A DNA stretch of 10,717 nt, taken from NCBI GenBank assembly GCA_937995505.1, contig CALKJV010000174.1, positions 1 through 10,717 of the forward strand, in the 5' to 3' direction. A program made the position numbers and the translations under genes. Below the pieces are notes generated by a model. It did not search any database. It saw only the letters and a list, made by a program, of their open reading frames with translations, and was not told where the DNA came from. This DNA comes from an uncultured Bacteroidia bacterium (lineage in GTDB: Bacteria > Bacteroidota > Bacteroidia > SpSt-205). Shown one piece after another: positions 6,378-10,717 of this stretch (positions are counted from its first letter, which is position 1; every line of letters begins with the position of its first letter).

Positions 6378-7112
6378 ATGCAAATCCAGTACCTAGGACA
6401 CTCGTGCTTTTTACTTACAGCTGCCAGCGGCGAAAAGCTCCTCTTTGACCCTTTCATTACCCCCAATGAGCTTGCGAAAGATAGAGTTTCCCTCAAAGAC
6501 CTCCAGCCGGATTTTATTTTTCTCTCCCACGCGCACTTTGACCACATAGCCGACGCAGAGGCTATTAGCAAAGCGTCAAATGCGCCGATTGTGGGGGTGT
6601 GGGAGATTCATTCCTACTTTTCAGCGTGCGGCTGCTCCACAGTTCCCATGAATGTGGGAGGTACGTGGCGTTCCCCAAAATCCGATAGCAAGCTTACGGT
6701 TAAGCTCGTGCCGGCCACACATACGAGTAGCTTTCCGGATGGGGGCTATGGAGGCGTACCCGTGGGCTTCGTTTTGTCTGATGGAGAAAACACGCTTTAC
6801 TATGCGGGTGATACAGCGCTTTCGCTGGAGATGGAGCTGATAGCGGAGCGCTATGAGCTCAAGCTGGCCTTCCTGCCGATTGGGGGAACCTTCACTATGG
6901 ATGTAGAGGACGCCGTGGAAGCGGCAGCGCTTTTAGATGTGTCGGATGTGATTGGGATGCATTACGATACCTTCCCCCCCATCCAGATCAATCACGAAGA
7001 AGCTCGGCGCGCCTTTCAGGAGTACGACGTTACTCTACACCTCTTAGAAATTGGGAAGGTGTATAGCTTAGAGGAGCTTGTTCAGCGAGAGCCCTCAACA
7101 GCCAAGGAATAA
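6378..7112 (+). CDS. MBL-fold metal-dependent hydrolase (UPF0173 / UlaG-like)
   Basis: Metallo-beta-lactamase-fold protein of 244 residues. The N-terminus MQIQYLGHSCFLL and the motif HAHFDH (H51, H53, D55, H56) are typical of the UPF0173 branch. Further likely metal ligands are H115 in PATHTSS, D145 in YYAGDTAL and H195 in IGMHYDTFP. The segment LAFLPIGGTFTMDVEDAVEAA (165-185) is also a hallmark of this branch. The physiological substrate of UPF0173 proteins is not established; phosphodiester or lactone hydrolysis is possible by fold. It is cytoplasmic, with no signal peptide. The start 6378 was chosen because the family begins at this methionine and a -7 box lies just before it. It is the first gene of the operon, 6 nt before gltX, but no functional link to tRNA charging is evident. 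Confidence 0.88.
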   Translation: MQIQYLGHSCFLLTAASGEKLLFDPFITPNELAKDRVSLKDLQPDFIFLSHAHFDHIADAEAISKASNAPIVGVWEIHSYFSACGCSTVPMNVGGTWRSPKSDSKLTVKLVPATHTSSFPDGGYGGVPVGFVLSDGENTLYYAGDTALSLEMELIAERYELKLAFLPIGGTFTMDVEDAVEAAALLDVSDVIGMHYDTFPPIQINHEEARRAFQEYDVTLHLLEIGKVYSLEELVQREPSTAKE

Positions 7113-7118
7113 CCTGCA

Positions 7119-8642
7119 ATGGTTTTACGATTTGCTCCGAGTCCAACGGGCCCTCTCCATATCGGGGGAGTGCGCACGGCGCTGTATAATTACCTGCTGG
7201 CGCGCCAGCAGGGGGGGCGCTTCATCCTGCGCATAGAAGATACCGATCAAACTCGCTTCGTGCCTGGGGCAGAGGCGTACATTATTCAGTCGCTTTCTTG
7301 GTGTGGGATCACCTTTGACGAAGGGCCGCACGTAGGGGGACCCAACGGCCCCTATCGCCAAAGCGAGCGAAAGGACATTTATGCGCAATACGCCCATCAG
7401 CTGGTAGAACAGGGCTGGGCTTACTATGCCTTTGATACAGAGGAGGAGCTGGAGGAGATGCGGCAACGCTTTGAGGCAGCGGGTATGGTCTCTCCCCAGT
7501 ACAACTCCATCACCCGCACGTACATGAAAAATAGCCTGACCCTCCCCCTGCAAGAGGTGCAAGAACGCCTACGCACGCAGCCCTATGTAATTCGCTTCCT
7601 CATGCCGCGAGGGCGAGAAGTGCGCTTTTACGATGAGATTCGGGGCTGGGTTAGCTTCCATACCAAAGAGCTAGACGACAAAGTGCTGCTCAAGAGCGAT
7701 GGCATGCCCACCTACCACCTGGCCAATGTAGTAGATGACCACCTCATGGGGATTACGCACGTCGTACGTGGTGAGGAGTGGCTACCCTCTACGCCGCTGC
7801 ATGTGCTTCTGTATGAGGGTTTCGGGTGGGAGATGCCGAAGTTTGCCCATCTGCCGCTTATCCTCAGGCCTGATGGGGGAGGGAAGCTCAGTAAGCGGGA
7901 TGGCGACCGACTGGGATTTCCGGTTTTTCCGCTGTGGTGGCAAGACCCCTCCTCCGGGGAAGTCTCTCTCGGCTACCGAGAACGTGGCTTTCTTCCCGAA
8001 GGGCTTGTGAATTACTTGGCCCTTTTAGGGTGGCATCCGTCGGGGGAGCAAGAAGTATTCACGATGGAAGAGCTTATAGCGGCTTTTGACCTCTCGCGGG
8101 TTAGCAAAGCCGGAGCTCGTTTTGATTACGAGAAAGCCCGATGGATCAACCAGCAGCACTTGCGTCGCCGCTCTGTCGCAGATCTGGTGCCCCAAGTGCG
8201 TGTGCTATGGGAAGCTCGCGAGCTTCCGCCCATCTCTGATACCCAGCTGGAGGCTCTTATTCAGCTGGCTCGAGAACGGGCCAGCACCCTGCCCGAGATC
8301 GTGGATGCCGTGCGGTTCTTCTATGCGCCGCCGACACATCCGCTTCCCGAGACACTTTCTGCTAAGCTCCATTCGCCTGTACTGGCCCTTCTGCCGACCT
8401 TTCTGTTAGAGCTGGAACAGGTATCAGAACATACCGAGCCCATCGTAGAGACTACGCTCAAAGGGTGGGCTCGCACGCATTCGCTTCCTTTGGGCAAGGT
8501 GCTCCTTACCCTGCGCCTGCTGCTCACCGGAGAGGAATCGGGGCCTTCTCTTTATGCAATTTTAGTCCTTTTGGGTGCCGCTGAGGTGCGTCGGCGCCTA
8601 CAGATAGCTCTGCCTGTATATGGGGTGTCGCAACGGTTGTAG
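7119..8642 (+). CDS. gltX: Glutamyl-tRNA synthetase
   Basis: Class I aminoacyl-tRNA synthetase that charges tRNA-Glu in the cytoplasm. It has 507 residues, close to the family norm. The ATP-binding motifs are the HIGH equivalent PSPTGPLHIGG (H14-G17) and the KMSKS equivalent KLSKR (256-260). Between them lie RIEDTDQTR (38-46) and YHLANVVDDHLMGITHVVRGEEW (199-221). Just after KLSKR comes a hydrophobic/charged insertion (FPVFPLWWQDPSSGEVS, 267-283) that I recall as typical of Bacteroidota enzymes, before LVNYLALLGWHP. The zinc-ligand cysteines of the E. coli enzyme are absent (WAYYAF instead). The C-terminal third is the tRNA anticodon-binding helical region. Whether it is discriminating for Glu over Gln tRNA cannot be read here. 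Its end overlaps ricT by 23 bp. Confidence 0.96.
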   Translation: MVLRFAPSPTGPLHIGGVRTALYNYLLARQQGGRFILRIEDTDQTRFVPGAEAYIIQSLSWCGITFDEGPHVGGPNGPYRQSERKDIYAQYAHQLVEQGWAYYAFDTEEELEEMRQRFEAAGMVSPQYNSITRTYMKNSLTLPLQEVQERLRTQPYVIRFLMPRGREVRFYDEIRGWVSFHTKELDDKVLLKSDGMPTYHLANVVDDHLMGITHVVRGEEWLPSTPLHVLLYEGFGWEMPKFAHLPLILRPDGGGKLSKRDGDRLGFPVFPLWWQDPSSGEVSLGYRERGFLPEGLVNYLALLGWHPSGEQEVFTMEELIAAFDLSRVSKAGARFDYEKARWINQQHLRRRSVADLVPQVRVLWEARELPPISDTQLEALIQLARERASTLPEIVDAVRFFYAPPTHPLPETLSAKLHSPVLALLPTFLLELEQVSEHTEPIVETTLKGWARTHSLPLGKVLLTLRLLLTGEESGPSLYAILVLLGAAEVRRRLQIALPVYGVSQRL

Positions 8643-9651
8643 GGGCGGCTGTTCCAATGCGGTATTCGTAGGGGACTGGATAGAGGGGGTGCTACCGGCT
8701 CGGGATGCCCCTCCCTTGGTAGAAGTGCGCTTCAAGAGCAATCGTCGGGAGCTTTTTTGGACTGAGCTGGATCCGCCCCTCACGGTCGGCGAATGGGTCG
8801 TTGTACCAGAGCTGATCCGCCGTTCAGCCGAAGCCCCTCTTCAAATCGGGCGAGGCTACGATATAGGATGCGTACAGCTCACCGGGTACCTCGCCGCGGC
8901 TCGCCGAAAAGCCCAGCGCCAATCTATTGACCCTCAGCAACGGATATTACGGAGGGCTACCGCAGAGGAGCAGCAGCGTCTCTTAGAACTGCGCCTGCAA
9001 GAGCTTACCCTCCTGCAGAAGGTTCGCCAGCTGGTGGCGGAGCTGGGTTTAGACCAGCAGCACGAGATGAAGGTTACTGACGTAGAGTGCACGGCAGATG
9101 GTCGTACGATTTTCTGTTACTTCACGGCGAATGGGCGTGTGGACTTTCGGGAGCTAATTCGTCGGATAGCCGAGACCCTAAATATGCGACCGGAGATGCG
9201 CCAGGTCGCTGCCCGCGAAGAAACCGCTCGCATAGGCGGCATCGGAACCTGTGGGCGAGAGCTGTGCTGCAGTAGCTGGCTCACCACCTTACCCACCGTA
9301 TCGGCACAGGAAGTTACTCGCTATCAGGGCATTTCCCTCAATACTACTAAGGTTCTCGGTCTGTGTGGCCGCCTCAAATGCTGTCTAAGCTATGAGCTTG
9401 ACGCTTACAAGAAAGTCCTTTCCCACATCCCCTCAGTCAAGTCTCTTCATACCGAAGACGGCGACTGGAAGTATCTGCGCACCGAGATCCTTTTGGAGCG
9501 GCTCTGGTTTGAGAAGGTTGGCGAAGGCAAACAGGTATGTCTTTTGGTCCGAGAGGTTCGCCGCCTTTTAGATATGAATCGGCGAGGGGAGCGGCCTCCT
9601 TCCATAGAGCCGTACATAGTGAAGTTTCCGGACCTCCCTACGAGGATTTGA
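8620..9651 (+). CDS. ricT: PSP1-domain protein, RicT/YaaT-like
   Basis: 343 residues of the PSP1/RicT family. In Bacillus, RicT acts with RicA and RicF in a [4Fe-4S] complex that supports RNase Y processing; its role in Bacteroidota is not established. Family signatures are GIGTCGRELCCSSW (207-220; C211, C216, C217) and GLCGRLKCCLSYE (247-259; C249, C254, C255). DIGCVQLTG (81-89) fits the start of the PSP1 region. Residues about 113-140 are charged and helical, possibly coiled coil. The N-terminus has C3, C7 and C11 (MGCRNGCRGGC), matching the Cys/Gly-rich N-termini of Bacteroidota members and supporting ATG 8620 as the start even though it overlaps gltX by 23 bp. No RicA or RicF homologue lies in the window. 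It is the last gene of the operon. Confidence 0.88.
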   Translation: MGCRNGCRGGCSNAVFVGDWIEGVLPARDAPPLVEVRFKSNRRELFWTELDPPLTVGEWVVVPELIRRSAEAPLQIGRGYDIGCVQLTGYLAAARRKAQRQSIDPQQRILRRATAEEQQRLLELRLQELTLLQKVRQLVAELGLDQQHEMKVTDVECTADGRTIFCYFTANGRVDFRELIRRIAETLNMRPEMRQVAAREETARIGGIGTCGRELCCSSWLTTLPTVSAQEVTRYQGISLNTTKVLGLCGRLKCCLSYELDAYKKVLSHIPSVKSLHTEDGDWKYLRTEILLERLWFEKVGEGKQVCLLVREVRRLLDMNRRGERPPSIEPYIVKFPDLPTRI

Positions 9652-9816
9652 GCACGTCCCCTAGACCTATCTGGGTGAGGGTCTGCTGCCGATCTGTCTC
9701 TTAGGGGCGTGTAGAGGCTCTCGGTGGAGAAATTAAGTTGGTCGGCGTCCTTCTCACTTCGGCCAAATTTGTAGAGTAGGTTTCCGAAGGAGGGGCAAGC
9801 GACTTATCGGGAGGGC

Positions 9817-9840
9817 TTTGGCGGCTTTTTTGTTTTTTTG
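9817..9840 (+). terminator. Possible terminator T-tract after ricT
   Basis: TTTGGCGGC followed by TTTTTTGTTTTTTTG. The T-tract is terminator-like, but the only perfect upstream stem I find is long-range: GCCAAA at 9762-9767 with TTTGGC at 9817-9822. A local stem of GCAAGC with GCTTTGGC needs two bulges. It fits ending the ricT operon, but the tract runs to 6 nt before the etfB ATG and may instead be promoter sequence. Confidence 0.3.
9833..9840 (+). promoter_or_regulatory. Possible -7 element of etfB
   Basis: TTTTTTTG differs from TAnnTTTG only at the second base and ends 6 nt before the etfB ATG (9847), like the 4-7 nt spacing of the other promoters in the window. A second candidate, TAGGTTTC at 9777-9784, also has one mismatch, lies inside hairpin C and would give a leader of about 59 nt. 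Neither has a convincing -33 element. Confidence 0.3.
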
Positions 9841-9846
9841 TCTGCG

Positions 9847-10605
9847 ATGAAAATCCTGTGCTGCATCAGCCACGTGCCGGATACGACGACTCGTATCCAG
9901 TTCACCGCCGATGGCAAAGCCTTAGACCGTACGGGCGTAACCTTTGTCATAAACCCCTATGATGATTTTATTCTCGCTCGGGCCGCAGAACTCAAAGAGA
10001 AAAACCCTAGCGGGGTTCAGGTAACGGTCTTGTGTGTAGGCAAAAACGGCACCTCTAACACGGATAGCGTTGACGCCAACCTCCGCAAGGCTTTAGCCTT
10101 AGGACTAGATGAGGCGGTGCGTGTAGATGCTGAGCCAGCAGATGCGTACTTTGTCGCCCAGCAGATTGCAGCTTATGCGAAAGACAAGGGATTCGACCTA
10201 CTCTTTTTTGGCAAGGAGTCTATAGACTACAATGGCAGCCAAGTGCCTGGCATGGTCGCTGCGTTATTGGGGCTTCCCTTTGTTTCTTATGCTACGAGCG
10301 TTGAGCTGCAAAATGGCAAAGCCCGCTTAACTCGGGAGATTACGGGCGGAAAGGAAATCTTGGAAGTACCCCTGCCACTTGTGCTAAGCGCCCAGAAAGG
10401 CTTAGCCGAGTGGCGCATCCCCAACGTACGCGGTATCATGCAAGCCAAAAGTAAACCTCTGCACGTAGTATCGCCCGTAGCAGCCGAGCCACGCGTGCGC
10501 ACTGTGAAGCATGAGCCCCCTCCCCCCAAGGGCACCTTCAAGAAGGTAGAGGTAGAAAAGATTGGCGAACTTGTACAAGAACTCGCAAACAAAGGACTAA
10601 TATGA
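9847..10605 (+). CDS. etfB: Electron transfer flavoprotein beta subunit
   Basis: The beta subunit of the alpha-beta flavoprotein that collects electrons from acyl-CoA and related dehydrogenases and passes them to the quinone pool. It has 252 residues from ATG 9847. The start MKILCCISHVPDTTTRI matches family N-termini, so the upstream in-frame TTG 9838, within the T-tract, is rejected. Visible signatures are NPYDDFILARAAELKE (36-51), DLLFFGKESIDYNGSQVPGMVA (117-138), which contributes to the nucleotide/AMP site, and the ETF-beta signature region LTREITGGKEILEVPLPLVLSA (161-182), followed by IPNVRGIMQAKSKPL. Its TGA overlaps the etfA ATG (ATGA), the usual coupled etfBA pair. It is cytoplasmic. 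The T-rich, structured upstream region is a possible point of regulation. Confidence 0.96.
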   Translation: MKILCCISHVPDTTTRIQFTADGKALDRTGVTFVINPYDDFILARAAELKEKNPSGVQVTVLCVGKNGTSNTDSVDANLRKALALGLDEAVRVDAEPADAYFVAQQIAAYAKDKGFDLLFFGKESIDYNGSQVPGMVAALLGLPFVSYATSVELQNGKARLTREITGGKEILEVPLPLVLSAQKGLAEWRIPNVRGIMQAKSKPLHVVSPVAAEPRVRTVKHEPPPPKGTFKKVEVEKIGELVQELANKGLI

Positions 10606-10717
10606 GTGCAGTAGTAGCATGGGCCGAGATTACGGACGGCCGAGCCAAAAAGCCCACTTTAGAAGCGCTCACCTTGGGTCGCCAATGGGCTGACTCGCTG
10701 GGGCTGCCCCTATGGGC
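10602..10717 (+). CDS. etfA: Electron transfer flavoprotein alpha subunit, N-terminal fragment (cut by window edge)
   Basis: The frame opens at ATG 10602, overlapping the etfB stop by 4 bp, and runs off the right edge after 38 codons. The visible start MSAVVAWAEITDGRAKKPTL followed by EALTLGRQWADSLGLPLW fits the ETF-alpha N-terminal domain (a hydrophobic strand, a short DG-K turn, then a helix ending before the next strand). The FAD-binding C-terminal domain lies outside the window. The call relies on both this sequence and the etfB-etfA gene order. Confidence 0.88.
   Translation, partial: MSAVVAWAEITDGRAKKPTLEALTLGRQWADSLGLPLW

Larger units (their letters stand above)
9652..9846 (+). other. 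Intergenic region with nested complementarity: possible structured RNA or etfBA leader
   Basis: This 195-nt gap holds no credible gene but much pairing. Hairpin A joins 9653-9663 to 9702-9711 (CACG/CGTG, bulged T9657, CCCCTA/TAGGGG) and extends by two more pairs past a T bulge. Hairpin B joins 9724-9731 to 9751-9757 with one bulge. Hairpin C is CTTCGG (9757-9762) with CCGAAG (9784-9789), followed after a 2-nt bulge by seven more pairs, three of them wobble, around a 5-nt loop. Two rival helices exist: GCCGAT 9688-9693 with GTCGGC 9741-9746, and GCCAAA 9762-9767 with TTTGGC 9817-9822. A T6GT7G tract (9826-9840) follows. I match it to no known RNA family (it lacks SRP RNA and tmRNA hallmarks). 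It could be the 3' end of the ricT transcript, an etfBA leader, or chance. Confidence 0.35.

Noticed and set aside
9649..9846. SRP RNA, tmRNA or RNase P RNA in the ricT-etfB gap
   Set aside because: The conserved SRP apical loop, the tmRNA Ala acceptor ends and the RNase P core motifs are not visible, and the region is too short for the last two.
1..10717. Mobile elements, CRISPR arrays, phage or defence genes
   Set aside because: No transposase, integrase, terminal inverted repeats, regularly spaced repeats or nuclease/ATPase defence pair is present; every long frame is accounted for by a housekeeping or common family gene.

Overview
The window looks like ordinary chromosome from a fairly GC-rich member of the Bacteroidota. 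Four things point there. Perfect TAnnTTTG (-7 type) promoter boxes sit in front of several transcription units. Start codons lack Shine-Dalgarno sequences. The glutamyl-tRNA synthetase carries a Bacteroidota-style insertion after KLSKR. There is also a carboxypeptidase-like-domain TonB-dependent receptor and a PSP1/RicT protein with a Cys-rich N-terminus. I cannot name a genus.

Layout, left to right. Positions 1-1506 are on the minus strand: an isopenicillin-N-synthase-like Fe(II)/2-oxoglutarate-type oxygenase (547-1506), followed downstream by the N-terminal part of a TonB-dependent outer-membrane receptor (1-482, cut by the window edge). A compact promoter pair at 1506-1521 separates these from a plus-strand run: tRNA-Arg(CCU), tRNA-Leu(UAG), trigger factor (tig), clpP and clpX. 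Gaps there are 3 nt and 1 nt, followed by overlaps of 4 bp and 17 bp. This is one protein-folding and degradation operon: a ribosome-bound chaperone, a protease and its unfoldase, preceded by two tRNAs. A strong hairpin plus T-tract at 4948-4976 ends the convergent minus-strand glutamate dehydrogenase gene (5006-6316).

A divergent promoter region (6317-6377) then drives gdhA leftwards and a second plus-strand operon rightwards: an MBL-fold hydrolase (UPF0173/UlaG-like), gltX and a RicT/YaaT-like PSP1 protein. A 195-nt intergenic region rich in self-complementary segments and ending in a T6GT7G tract leads to etfB and the start of etfA, the two subunits of the electron transfer flavoprotein.

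No mobile element, CRISPR array, phage gene or defence system is visible, and I do not see an obviously new multi-gene system. The most interesting signals are regulatory. The -7 boxes lie only 4-7 nt from the start codons, which predicts leaderless mRNAs. The trigger factor frame opens 1 nt after a tRNA. The region upstream of etfB may form a structured RNA.
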